NCBI GenBank assembly: GCA_947260045.1
Contig: CAMYOP010000043.1
Location: forward strand, 1-12,886
Length of the DNA stretch: 12,886 nucleotides
From: an uncultured Desulfobulbaceae bacterium
Lineage (GTDB): Bacteria; Desulfobacterota; Desulfobulbia; Desulfobulbales; Desulfobulbaceae
Direction: 5' to 3'
The position numbers were made by a program, and so were the translations under genes. Each line of letters starts with the position of its first letter. The first letter of the stretch is position 1. The notes beneath the pieces are model-generated. The model was given only the letters and a program-made list of their open reading frames with translations. It was not told the origin of the DNA and did not search any database. Below, in pieces: positions 1 to 7,232 of the stretch.

Positions 1-633
1 AATAATCGAGCAGAATTCAATTACACCCATAAAAAACAGACTGGTGGTTCAGGTCAGTTTGGTCGTGTAGCCGGTTATCTGGAGCCCTTGGAAGAAGGCG
101 AGTATGAATTTGTTGATGAAATTGTCGGTGGGTCGATTCCCCGGGAATTTATCTCTTCCTGTGATAAAGGTTTCAAGAAAGCTCTTGATAAGGGTGTGCT
201 TACTGGAGCACCTATTACTGGTGTACGCTGTGTTATAAATGACGGTAGTTCTCATGCTGTCGATTCCTCCGATGTAGCCTTTCAGCTAGCAGCTGTAGGT
301 GCTTTCAAAGAGGGATATAAAAAAGCAAATCCTGCCATTATGGAACCCATAATGAAAGTTGCTGTTGAAGGCCCCTCCGAATTTCAGGGAGCTGTTATGG
401 GCTCGATTAATCAGCGACGTGGTGTTATTGTCGGTACATTTGAAGAAGGAAATTATACTGTTGTCGAAGCAGAAGTTCCGCTTTCAGAAATGTTTGGTTA
501 CTCGACAACACTCCGCTCTCTTACCCAGGGAAAAGCTGAGTTTACCATGGAATTTGCCAGTTATAAGCAGGTTCCCAAAAGTGTGGCTGAAGAGTTAATC
601 AAGGCCCATGAAGACGACAAAAAGAATAGTTAA
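1..633 (+). CDS. fusA: Elongation factor G, C-terminal part (5' end outside window)
   Basis: This is the last 210 codons of a translational GTPase of the EF-G family; the reading frame is already open at base 1. The visible part begins with the domain IV signature ([11 protein letters not shown], then GGSIPREF). It continues through the domain IV tip region ([16 protein letters not shown]) and into domain V ([12 protein letters not shown], then GSINQRRG and [15 protein letters not shown]). EF-G moves tRNA and mRNA through the ribosome and also acts in ribosome recycling. The G domain lies upstream, so the GTP-binding motifs cannot be checked. Many relatives of this group carry two or more EF-G paralogues, and which one this is cannot be decided from the C-terminus. 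It ends in TAA with a short lysine-rich tail. Identification as EF-G is very secure; the symbol less so because of paralogues. Confidence 0.95.
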   Translation, partial: NNRAEFNYTHKKQTGGSGQFGRVAGYLEPLEEGEYEFVDEIVGGSIPREFISSCDKGFKKALDKGVLTGAPITGVRCVINDGSSHAVDSSDVAFQLAAVGAFKEGYKKANPAIMEPIMKVAVEGPSEFQGAVMGSINQRRGVIVGTFEEGNYTVVEAEVPLSEMFGYSTTLRSLTQGKAEFTMEFASYKQVPKSVAEELIKAHEDDKKNS

Positions 634-755
634 TGTGTAAACGGACAATTGGTTGACTTCCTGCTTTTTTTATTGAAAGACTGGCTTTACTGTCAACTAA
701 TGGCTGATTAATTATTAATTTCCATACATTTATTTAAACATTTTGAGGTAGAACA

Positions 756-1445
756 ATGGGATACGAGCCCCTTGTAAATCAGAATCCGTTGCGGGTATTG
801 AAATTAGGTGCTGACAGTTCCAGGCAACTGGGTTTGGTGATGGCCCGAGCCGGACTTGGTAAAACTGCATTGTTGGTACAGATTGCCCTTGAATCTATTC
901 TTCGTGGAAATCAAGTGATCCATGTAAGCATTGGTGAGTCCATTGAAAAAACCAGAGCATGGTATGATGATATTCTGCAGTTTATTCTACAAGAGCATAG
1001 CATCGACAATCCCCATGAACTGATCGATATGGTTCAACATCATCGGATGATCATGACTTTTAAAGAGTCTGCTTTCAGTCGTCCGAAGCTTGAAGAACGT
1101 CTTAACGACCTTGTTCAGCAAGATATTTTCAGACCAAGTACGCTGGTAGTCGATGGCTTTGATTTTAGCCAGACAGACCGTGAAGCCCTCATGGATATTC
1201 GTGAGCTGATTGCCACGATGAACATGCAGGCCTGGTTTTCTGCTGTAAGTCACCGTGGAGACGAGAGAGTCTCTGAAAGTGGTGTTCCTGCACCATGTCA
1301 TGATGTTGATGATCTTTTTGAAACAGTTGTTTTGCTGAAGCCGGAAGGTGGATGTATTGAGCTTGATGTTGTTAAAAATATCTCTGAGATGGATACAAGC
1401 GATTTGTGCCTTGATCCAACCACCATGATGATCAGAGCAAATTAA
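756..1445 (+). CDS. RecA/KaiC-like P-loop ATPase of unknown role
   Basis: A 229-residue soluble protein with a single P-loop ATPase core. The Walker A motif is ARAGLGKT (residues 30-37), preceded by a hydrophobic strand (LGLVM). A second strand carries VIHVSIGES (about 54-62), and Walker B is LVVDGFD with the acidic residue at Asp133. The C-terminus ends in LDPTTMMI, which resembles the end of RecA-like folds of the KaiC/RadA type. I see no DNA-binding domain, no second ATPase domain and no membrane segment, so this is a minimal single-domain NTPase. The start is supported by GAGGT 6 bases upstream of ATG. It stands alone, with 122 bases to the EF-G gene before it and 188 bases to hisA after it. 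Family resemblance is judged by eye; substrate and partners are unknown. Alternatives are a DnaB/RadA-like or KaiC-like regulatory ATPase. Confidence 0.85.
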   Translation: MGYEPLVNQNPLRVLKLGADSSRQLGLVMARAGLGKTALLVQIALESILRGNQVIHVSIGESIEKTRAWYDDILQFILQEHSIDNPHELIDMVQHHRMIMTFKESAFSRPKLEERLNDLVQQDIFRPSTLVVDGFDFSQTDREALMDIRELIATMNMQAWFSAVSHRGDERVSESGVPAPCHDVDDLFETVVLLKPEGGCIELDVVKNISEMDTSDLCLDPTTMMIRAN

Positions 1446-1530
1446 TTTAAGCTTTACTGTTTAACACCGACTTTTCCAGGAAATATTTTAATTAGCCCTA
1501 TCGTTTGATTTGGCTGATTCGTTCTCATAT

Positions 1531-1575
1531 TAATTTGTATCATCCTCAACTGATGGTTAGGGATGATACAAATTA
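1531..1575. repeat. Perfect 15-bp inverted repeat (stem-loop) upstream of hisA
   Basis: The arms TAATTTGTATCATCC (1531-1545) and GGATGATACAAATTA (1561-1575) are exact reverse complements around a 15-base centre. The centre can add three more pairs (AAC 1548-1550 with GTT 1556-1558) below a small mismatch, giving an almost continuous hairpin with a five-base loop. No T-run follows on either strand, so it is not a standard intrinsic terminator. It sits about 85 bases after the ATPase stop and 58 bases before the hisA start. It could be an RNA structure at a transcript end, a leader element, an operator dyad or a remnant of a small repeat family. Confidence 0.8.
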
Positions 1576-1633
1576 CCCTTAAAACATCATATGTGCTTGA
1601 AAACTCCTTGTTTTCACCTCAAATATCGAGAAT

Positions 1634-2401
1634 ATGCGATTTCGTCCCTGTATAGACCTGCATGGCGGTAAAGTTAAGCAAATTGTTGGTTCGACCCTGC
1701 ACGATGAGGATCCCAATAATCTTAAGACCAACTACGCTTCATCCCATCCCTCTTCATACTACTCAAAATTATATCAACAAGATAAGCTGACCGGGGGGCA
1801 TATTATTATGCTGGGGCCCGGTAACCAGGATGCAGCTCTTGAAGCATTACATGCCTGGCCAGGTGGCATGCAGCTTGGTGGTGGCATAAATTCTGATAAT
1901 GCGAAGTACTGGCTAGATAACGGTGCATCCCATGTCATTGTCACGTCATATGTTTTTCATGATGGTCAGATTAACTATGATAGACTAAAAGCACTTGAAG
2001 AGACCATTGGTCGAAAACGACTTGTGCTTGATTTAAGCTGTAGATGGCGAGATGACAGCTACTATGTAGTGACTGATCGGTGGCAAAAATTTACACAATT
2101 ACAAGTGAATGAAAAAACACTGGATCATTTGTCCACCTATTGTGATGAATTTCTTGTTCATGCCGTGGATGTTGAGGGTAAATGTATGGGAATAGATCAG
2201 CGCTTAATTGAGTTGTTGGCATCTTGTGCCCAGGTACCTGTAACCTATGCAGGTGGCGTTGCCAGTATGGCTGACCTTGAACTTATTCGTTTAGTTGGAC
2301 AGGGCGTACTTGATGCAACTGTTGGCAGTGCTTTGGATATTTTTGGTGGGAGCGGGCTTGCCTATAAAGAGGTTGTGCAGTTTCATCAACGTGCCGTGTA
2401 A
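1634..2401 (+). CDS. hisA: ProFAR isomerase HisA, eukaryotic (HIS6) type
   Basis: Catalyses the Amadori-type isomerisation of ProFAR to PRFAR, the fourth step of histidine biosynthesis, on a cytoplasmic (beta-alpha)8 barrel. The 255-residue protein resembles yeast HIS6 more than ordinary bacterial HisA. Shared signatures are CIDLHGGKVKQIVG near the N-terminus, HPSSYYSKLY, HIIMLGPGN, LGGGIN (phosphate binding), VLDLSCR, HAVDVEG, TYAGGV (second phosphate site) and LDIFGG at the end. The catalytic acid/base pair expected in HisA fits Asp8 and Asp133. ATG 1634 is the only usable start: the frame opens after a TGA at 1598 and the barrel's first strand begins at residue 2. The ribosome site is poor (GAG only 3 bases before ATG). 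No other his gene is in the window. A small ORF follows 18 bases after the stop. The eukaryotic-type call is from remembered HIS6 sequence features. Confidence 0.92.
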   Translation: MRFRPCIDLHGGKVKQIVGSTLHDEDPNNLKTNYASSHPSSYYSKLYQQDKLTGGHIIMLGPGNQDAALEALHAWPGGMQLGGGINSDNAKYWLDNGASHVIVTSYVFHDGQINYDRLKALEETIGRKRLVLDLSCRWRDDSYYVVTDRWQKFTQLQVNEKTLDHLSTYCDEFLVHAVDVEGKCMGIDQRLIELLASCAQVPVTYAGGVASMADLELIRLVGQGVLDATVGSALDIFGGSGLAYKEVVQFHQRAV

Positions 2402-2419
2402 AATTAAAGAAGCAATACC

Positions 2420-2605
2420 GTGAATGAAAAGCAAAACGATTCTCCGTGTTCAACAGGATTTACAGATATAAAACTTGTAGTGAGAGACGATCAATACAGG
2501 GCATTTCAACGATGTGTCTGGATGCTTGTGCATGAAACAGGTAAGACTCAATGTGATGTTGCTGAAGAAATCGTTCACGATTTTCTTGTCAAGCATGGTT
2601 GTTAA
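2420..2605 (+). CDS. Small protein, ribbon-helix-helix-like fold (predicted)
   Basis: A 61-residue ORF with a GTG start, lying 18 bases after the hisA stop and so probably cotranscribed. I do not recognise it by family. The layout after residue 16 looks like a ribbon-helix-helix DNA-binding unit: a short strand (DIKLVV), a helix (DDQYRAFQRCVWMLVHETG), a turn (KTQ), and a second helix (CDVAEEIVHDFLVKHG). In CopG/Arc-type proteins the strand contacts DNA as a dimer. Evidence for expression is modest: the start codon is GTG and the ribosome site is weak (AAAGAAG about 8 bases upstream). An internal ATG exists in another frame (2424) but does not open a better ORF. DNA binding and any link to histidine synthesis are inference. 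It could also be a non-DNA-binding small helical protein. Confidence 0.6.
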   Translation: MNEKQNDSPCSTGFTDIKLVVRDDQYRAFQRCVWMLVHETGKTQCDVAEEIVHDFLVKHGC

Positions 2606-2730
2606 TGCCCAGTTATACTATAATGCGAAGAGCGCAAAAGATTTATTTGAGAGCAATTTGCTCCGATATAGTAGTTCATGAATTTAAATTTATGGTTGCT
2701 AAATTTCCCTTTGCTCGTAACTTTCTTAAA

Positions 2731-2761
2731 TGCTGAAAAGTTACCTTGTCAGTTTTCAGCA
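2731..2761 (+). repeat. 9-bp inverted repeat in HDOD leader
   Basis: TGCTGAAAA (2731-2739) and TTTTCAGCA (2753-2761) are perfect reverse complements with a 13-base loop. No T-tract follows, so it is not an intrinsic terminator. It could be an RNA stem-loop in the leader or a protein-binding dyad. It lies 220 bases before the HDOD start. Confidence 0.5.
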
Positions 2762-2868
2762 ACATAAATACTGTATATATTTACTCTTCATCCGCACTTT
2801 TCTTGACCGCTACCCCTCATTTAGATAAGATAAATAAATATTTAATAGTAATTGGTGCTTTTCAAGGG

Positions 2869-2895
2869 TGCTTGTCATTTGATGCTTCACAAGCA
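2869..2895 (+). repeat. 7-bp inverted repeat in HDOD leader
   Basis: TGCTTGT (2869-2875) and ACAAGCA (2889-2895) are perfect reverse complements around a 13-base loop, with a possible extra G-T pair outside. It lies 86 bases before the HDOD start. The loop length equals that of the stem-loop at 2731-2761, and both left arms begin TGCT, but the remaining sequence differs. Chance occurrence is possible for a stem this short. Confidence 0.35.
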
Positions 2896-2980
2896 TACGG
2901 CAGTGAGGATATCGAATCTATTGTTATTTTTTTGGAGACAGGCGTCAAATTAGATTTTACCGATAGGTTGTGATTGAGAT

Positions 2981-3838
2981 ATGAGTAATCGCGAAGCGCG
3001 TTTACGGAAGATTCGTAATTTTGTCAAAAAAATGCCAAGCCTTTCGACTACAGTCAGCAAGGTGCTTGAGATTTGCAGCCGTACTGACACCTCACCCAAT
3101 GATTTGAACAAGGTAATTTCTCTTGATCCAGTTCTTACCGGGCAGGTCCTTAAATTAATTAACTCCGCCTATTATTCCCTTATGAATAAGGTTACTTCTT
3201 TGACAAGGGCAATTATTATGTTGGGGCTTAACACCGTTAAGAACCTGGCTCTTTCCACTGCTGTTATCCGCTGTGTTGGCCAAACAAAAAAATCCAGAGC
3301 ACTGCCAGTGCAGAAATTCTGGGCTCATTCTATTTGTGTAGGGGTCATGGCAAAGCTTTTAGCTGCAGAAAAAGGTGTGCCGCTTGGAGATCGTGAAGAG
3401 TATTTTGTTGCGGGCTTGCTTCATGATATCGGCAAGATCCCTTTTGGTGATGAGTATACCCTTGTTCTCAAAAAGGCTGGAGTAGAAAAGCTTGAACTGG
3501 TAAGTGCTGAGCAGAGTTTGATGGAAGTTGACCATCAGGAAATAGGAAGGTTGATCTCAAAAAAGTGGACACTTAATTCAGCGATATCTGATTCTATATG
3601 TCACCATCATGACCCCGAAAGTGCTCATGAAAACAATAAGCAACTCGTTGCACTGGTCGCGCTGGCAGACTGTTATGCCTGTATTTTTGATATCGGCTAT
3701 GCTGGAAATAGGTTTCCACGTGAAGACAATATTACGAAAATACTAGAATTTGCCGGTTTCAAATGGGAGGAGCTTTCAACTATGTCCGAGGCCATAGACG
3801 AAGAACTCAGAAGGGCTGAGGTATTTCTCCAAGTTTAA
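2981..3838 (+). CDS. HDOD domain signalling protein
   Basis: A 285-residue cytoplasmic protein that is essentially one HDOD domain, a catalytically degenerate relative of HD phosphohydrolases used as a signal-output or scaffold module. The N-terminus has the typical opening (KKMPSLSTTVSKVLEI), then NDLNKVISLDPVLTGQVLKLINSAYY and the helix LTRAIIMLGLNTVKNLALS. The HD-like core GLLHDIGKIPFGDEY has His148-Asp149. A second helix pair, HQEIGRLISKKW with ICHHHDPE, follows. There is no receiver, GGDEF or EAL domain, so it is a stand-alone HDOD protein. ATG 2981 is forced because TGA lies in frame at 2975-2977; the ribosome site is weak (GAG very close to the start). Domain identity is secure. HDOD proteins are linked in other bacteria to motility, stress or cyclic-di-GMP circuits, but nothing here shows which applies. 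Confidence 0.9.
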   Translation: MSNREARLRKIRNFVKKMPSLSTTVSKVLEICSRTDTSPNDLNKVISLDPVLTGQVLKLINSAYYSLMNKVTSLTRAIIMLGLNTVKNLALSTAVIRCVGQTKKSRALPVQKFWAHSICVGVMAKLLAAEKGVPLGDREEYFVAGLLHDIGKIPFGDEYTLVLKKAGVEKLELVSAEQSLMEVDHQEIGRLISKKWTLNSAISDSICHHHDPESAHENNKQLVALVALADCYACIFDIGYAGNRFPREDNITKILEFAGFKWEELSTMSEAIDEELRRAEVFLQV

Positions 3839-3910
3839 AAACGATCAATACGAAGATATTATCCCTGCCTTGGTAAACTTTTTTTTAAAATTTATTTACA
3901 TACCACCAAA

Positions 3911-3940
3911 GCTGTCTTAAACAGCATCTATTTTTTCTTC
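3911..3940 (+). terminator. Weak terminator-like hairpin after the HDOD gene
   Basis: GCTGT (3911-3915) and ACAGC (3921-3925) form a 5-bp stem with a CTTAA loop. A T-rich stretch (ATCTATTTTTTCTTC) follows. The stem is short and the T-run begins 5 bases after it, so termination would be inefficient. It lies 72 bases after the HDOD stop and 90 bases before the next start, which is a sensible place for a transcript end. Confidence 0.35.
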
Positions 3941-4030
3941 TTTGTTAATAATCTCATTTGAAAAATAACAAAATAACGGTACTCTAAAGAGAAATGTAAA
4001 TAATTCATTCTTCTTGAAAAGAGAGCGTAA

Positions 4031-4951
4031 ATGATTAAAGTCAAATTTTATGGTGTACGCGGTTCTATTCCGACTCCAGGGCCTCACACTATGAAATATG
4101 GCGGCAACACCGCCTGTATTGAGCTCCGTTTTCCGGAAGTGGGGAGGCATATAATAATTGATGCCGGTTCCGGGATTAGAGAATTGGCTAATTATATGCT
4201 GGCAAATGATCTGCCCAAAGGGCCAATTGCAACCCAGATATATCTAACCCATACTCACTGGGACCATATTATGGGTTTTCCTTTTTTTATTCCTGCCTAT
4301 ATCCCGGGTACAGATATAAAAGTTTTTGGACCTGTCACCTACGAAGATGAAACCTTGGAAGAAGTCGTCGGCGGGCAGATGAAATATCGATATTTCCCTG
4401 TGAATATGGGTGAGCTACTCGCAAAGATTGAGTATGTACGTTTAAAAGAAGATCCCCATATAGACCTTGGTGATGGTATAATACTCTCCACTAAAATTAT
4501 TAACCATCCAATTACCGCCCTTGGGTATCGTTTTACCTTTAGAGGCAGCATCTTTTGTACAGCCTACGATACTGAACCATTTCGAAATTTATTTGTGACA
4601 GATCCTGAAGATCCTTCATATGATGAATTTATGGCCGTGGAGGGTGAAAATGCTGCAAGGGAACAAAACAGTGTCCTTGAAGAATTTTTTGCAGGAGCTG
4701 ATTTGCTTGTACACGATGCCCAGTACACCCAGGCAGAATACCTAAACGGCAAAATTGGTTGGGGGCATACTTCAATTGAGGAAGCTATTGCCGCAGCTGA
4801 TAGAGCTGGAGTCAAAAAGATGGCTCTTTTTCATCATGATCCAGAACGATCAGACGATGAACTTGACAAGATGTCTGAAAAATATTGTCAGCCGGACCGG
4901 GAAGGAGCACAATTGTTTTATGCTCGGGAAGGAATAGAAATTGAAATTTGA
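4031..4951 (+). CDS. Metallo-beta-lactamase-fold hydrolase (RNase Z/PhnP-like)
   Basis: A 306-residue cytoplasmic metal-dependent hydrolase. The N-terminal strand signature YGVRGSIPTPG followed by YGGNTACIEL is typical of the PhnP/RNase Z-like branch. The metal site is complete by eye: the HxHxDH motif at His74-His76-Asp78-His79 (THTHWDH), then His159 (NHPITALGYRF), Asp180 (AYDTE) and a late His268 (LFHHDP). A conserved-looking HD pair (His228-Asp229) and GHTS (His246) follow. These ligands predict a two-metal phosphodiesterase-type active centre. The ribosome site is GAGAG about 5 bases upstream of ATG. It is flanked by spacers of 192 and 118 bases, so it is probably monocistronic. The substrate (cyclic nucleotide, cyclic phosphate or other phosphodiester) cannot be told from sequence. 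Confidence 0.9.
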   Translation: MIKVKFYGVRGSIPTPGPHTMKYGGNTACIELRFPEVGRHIIIDAGSGIRELANYMLANDLPKGPIATQIYLTHTHWDHIMGFPFFIPAYIPGTDIKVFGPVTYEDETLEEVVGGQMKYRYFPVNMGELLAKIEYVRLKEDPHIDLGDGIILSTKIINHPITALGYRFTFRGSIFCTAYDTEPFRNLFVTDPEDPSYDEFMAVEGENAAREQNSVLEEFFAGADLLVHDAQYTQAEYLNGKIGWGHTSIEEAIAAADRAGVKKMALFHHDPERSDDELDKMSEKYCQPDREGAQLFYAREGIEIEI

Positions 4952-5004
4952 GATTACATCAAGCGCTATTGCAACAAACATTTCTTGCCAATTTGAAAAA
5001 ATGA

Positions 5005-5027
5005 AGGCAGATCTTACCTTGCTGCCT
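5005..5027 (+). terminator. Hairpin after the MBL hydrolase gene, possible terminator
   Basis: AGGCAG (5005-5010) and CTGCCT (5022-5027) form a GC-rich 6-bp stem with an 11-base loop, 54 bases after the hydrolase stop. The following bases (GACTGTATTTCT) are only moderately T-rich, so an intrinsic terminator is possible but not clear. The hairpin ends 43 bases before the start of the protease gene, so it could equally lie in that gene's leader. Confidence 0.3.
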
Positions 5028-5069
5028 GACTGTATTTCTACCTGATTACTAATCCCTTTGGGAGATTTT

Positions 5070-7217
5070 ATGTTTAATTTTCGTAATTTTATACACTTAT
5101 TACTGCTGTTTTTTCTTACAACAGGGACGCTTTACGCAAAGGCGATGCCTCTGGAGTATGATGCGGGCAGGAATCGATTAATTGCCTACATGTTGAGTCA
5201 CCAATTGCCAGCCCAACATTTTGGTCACAAACCACTTGATGATGATTTATCTTTATCAGCCTTTGATCTCTATATACGACAGCTTGACCCACGGAAACGA
5301 TTTTTACTGAAAAAGGATATTCAGGAACTCCAGGCTTTTTCCAAGCACGTTGATGAAGAGCTTCGTCGTGGCAGGATTGTTTTACCAGATGCAGGAATGT
5401 CAATGCTCAATGAACGTATCAAAGATGTTCAGGAAATAACCCTGCAGCTTCTGAACAAAGGGTTTGAGCCAAATAGTGATGATCAGTTGGAAATAGATCC
5501 CAAAAAGAGAGCGTATGCCCAGGACAAAGAAGAACTGCGAGTGCGCTGGCGACGTATTTTGAAAATGCAGATCATAAACGATTATCTTGATTTATTGCAA
5601 AAAGACAACGGTGAAAAGGACAAGAAAAATAGAGCATCGATTCTTGAACAAATTATCCAGAAAAATGAACCGTTACGTCAGGAGCTGTGGCAGCAGTCCA
5701 TGGAAAAAGTCGGTAAGAGGAACAAATATTATTTGCGCAGACTCCTGCAGTCAACGAGACAGGAACATTATGATCGATATTTTGATGCTGTAGCCCGGGC
5801 ATTTGATCCCCATACAAATTACATGGCACCTACCTCCAAAGAGGATTTTGATATTCACATGAGTGGTTCCCTGGAGGGAATAGGTGCTTTGCTGAGAGAG
5901 GATGACGGCAGTATAAAAGTTGTTCGAATAATCCCTGGAAGTGCTGCTGAGCGACAGGGGCAACTCGGCGCAGAAGATACAATATTGGCAGTGTCTGAAA
6001 AAGACGGAGACCCTGTGGATATGACTGAAATGCGTATTCGTGAAGCGGTCAGTTTTATTCGTGGACCCAAAGGAACTGAGGTTCGTCTGACCGTACAGAA
6101 ACCTGATGGAAAGACAGCCATAATTCCAATTATCCGAGATGTTGTACAGATTGAGGAAACATATGTCAAATCGGCTGTTCAGAAAACTCCGAATGGTGCG
6201 AAGGTTGGATATGTTGCCATTCCCAGTTTTTATAGGGACTTTGAATCCACCAGAAATGGAGGGAAAGGTCGGAACGTCACAGATGATTTACGAAGAGAGC
6301 TGCATGCGCTTAAGCTTGAAAAAATAAATGGTTTGATTGTCGATTTACGCAACAACGGAGGAGGCTCTCTTGCCGATGCTGTAGATATCTCAGGATTATT
6401 TTTGCCAGGGGGTCCCGTTGTTCAGGTAAAAAATTCCCAGGGAATGGTTCGAATCCTTGAAGATGAGGATCCCAATATGGTCTATGACGGACCACTTGTG
6501 ATACTGGTGAATAAGTTCAGTGCCTCAGCTTCGGAAATTCTGGCTGCGGCTCTCCAGGATTACGGGCGAGCTCTTGTTATTGGAGGGCCCCATACCCATG
6601 GAAAAGGAACAGTGCAGGCTTTGATGGATATGAACAGGAACTTGCCTCTGCTTCACCTCAAAAAATATGAAGATCTTGGTGCCTTAAAGGTGACCATTCA
6701 GAAATTTTATAGAATAAATGGTAAATCAACCCAGTTTAAAGGGGTTGAGCCAGATATTGTGGTCCCTAGTATCCTGGAGTTTTTAGAAAGTGGTGAACAG
6801 TATATTGATAATTCGCTCCCGTGGGACACCGTTGAGGCGGTCGATTTTACTCCTTGGAACGGTGTTCGTTTTGACCTTGGAACCATCCAAAAAATGAGTC
6901 AGGTTCTTGTGGAGCAAAGTAAGGAATTCCAGGAAATAAAAATTGAGAGTGCTAAAGCAAAAGAACGCAGTGATAAGACCATGCTGTCAATTGATCTACG
7001 CAATATGATGATGGATCGAATAGAACGCGAAAAAGATATTGCCTCTGCACAAGCCGGAGATAGCCTTGAACACCTCGCTATGGATAAGAGTGTAGATGAT
7101 AAAAAAGAGGACAAAAGCTTACAAGAACAGATAGAAGACGACCCATACGTTAAAATGACTCTCTCGCTTATAAATAACCTTGCAACTCAAAATAATACAA
7201 TAGGTGACATACAATAA
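5070..7217 (+). CDS. prc: Periplasmic tail-specific protease, S41 family (Prc/CtpA)
   Basis: A 715-residue serine protease of the periplasm that degrades or trims proteins recognised at their C-termini. I choose ATG 5070 with GGAG at 5061-5064; the longer TTG start at 5058 overlaps that ribosome site and is unlikely. A signal peptide covers residues 1-25 (RNFIHLLLLFFL core, then LYAKA before the likely cleavage). Then follow the Prc N-terminal helical region, a PDZ domain (about 264-350, SLEGIGALL to the GPKGTEV region) and the S41 catalytic core (about 385-560). The Ser-Lys dyad fits Ser486 in SASASEI and Lys512 in HGKGTVQ, with QDYGRALVIG between. The spacing is 26 residues where E. coli Prc has 25, owing to one extra residue before GKGTVQ. 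After GVEPDIVVPS and LPWDT comes a charged C-terminal tail, as in long Prc proteins (E. coli Prc is about 680 residues). Family assignment is very secure. Confidence 0.95.
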   Translation: MFNFRNFIHLLLLFFLTTGTLYAKAMPLEYDAGRNRLIAYMLSHQLPAQHFGHKPLDDDLSLSAFDLYIRQLDPRKRFLLKKDIQELQAFSKHVDEELRRGRIVLPDAGMSMLNERIKDVQEITLQLLNKGFEPNSDDQLEIDPKKRAYAQDKEELRVRWRRILKMQIINDYLDLLQKDNGEKDKKNRASILEQIIQKNEPLRQELWQQSMEKVGKRNKYYLRRLLQSTRQEHYDRYFDAVARAFDPHTNYMAPTSKEDFDIHMSGSLEGIGALLREDDGSIKVVRIIPGSAAERQGQLGAEDTILAVSEKDGDPVDMTEMRIREAVSFIRGPKGTEVRLTVQKPDGKTAIIPIIRDVVQIEETYVKSAVQKTPNGAKVGYVAIPSFYRDFESTRNGGKGRNVTDDLRRELHALKLEKINGLIVDLRNNGGGSLADAVDISGLFLPGGPVVQVKNSQGMVRILEDEDPNMVYDGPLVILVNKFSASASEILAAALQDYGRALVIGGPHTHGKGTVQALMDMNRNLPLLHLKKYEDLGALKVTIQKFYRINGKSTQFKGVEPDIVVPSILEFLESGEQYIDNSLPWDTVEAVDFTPWNGVRFDLGTIQKMSQVLVEQSKEFQEIKIESAKAKERSDKTMLSIDLRNMMMDRIEREKDIASAQAGDSLEHLAMDKSVDDKKEDKSLQEQIEDDPYVKMTLSLINNLATQNNTIGDIQ

Positions 7218-7232
7218 AACTTTTCTCTTGAA

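Larger units (their letters stand above)
2606..2980. other. 375-base non-coding leader region before the HDOD gene
   Basis: This AT-rich spacer lies between the small protein and the HDOD gene. A perfect TATAAT (2619-2624) lies just after the preceding stop, but the hexamer 17 bases upstream (TGGTTG) is a poor -35, so a promoter is only possible. A short hairpin (GAGCA 2651-2655 with TGCTC 2659-2663) and the two larger stem-loops listed separately lie downstream. A 75-codon open frame (2746-2973, TTG start) fills the second half. It has no internal methionine, no ribosome site and no recognisable fold, so I treat it as non-coding. If transcription of the HDOD gene starts near 2630, its leader would be about 350 bases, long enough for structure-based control. 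Confidence 0.4.

Noticed and set aside
648..701. 10-bp dyad after the EF-G stop (ATTGGTTGAC with GTCAACTAAT, one G-T pair)
   Set aside because: The loop is 34 bases, the T-run is inside the loop and not after the stem, and no downstream T-tract exists, so it does not make a convincing terminator. The TTGACT inside it has no matched -10.
2746..2973. 75-codon open frame on + strand just before the HDOD gene
   Set aside because: It has a TTG start, no ribosome site, no internal methionine and no recognisable domain, and it overlaps the right arm of a stem-loop at its beginning. Treated as chance opening in AT-rich leader DNA.
3917..4150. 77-codon open frame on the - strand spanning the spacer before the MBL gene
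   Set aside because: Half of it is antisense to the hydrolase gene and the rest is low-complexity AT-rich spacer; no fold or start signal supports it.
5058..5069. Upstream TTG start for the Prc protease
   Set aside because: It would place the start codon directly on the GGAG ribosome site used by ATG 5070, and the signal peptide begins properly at that ATG.
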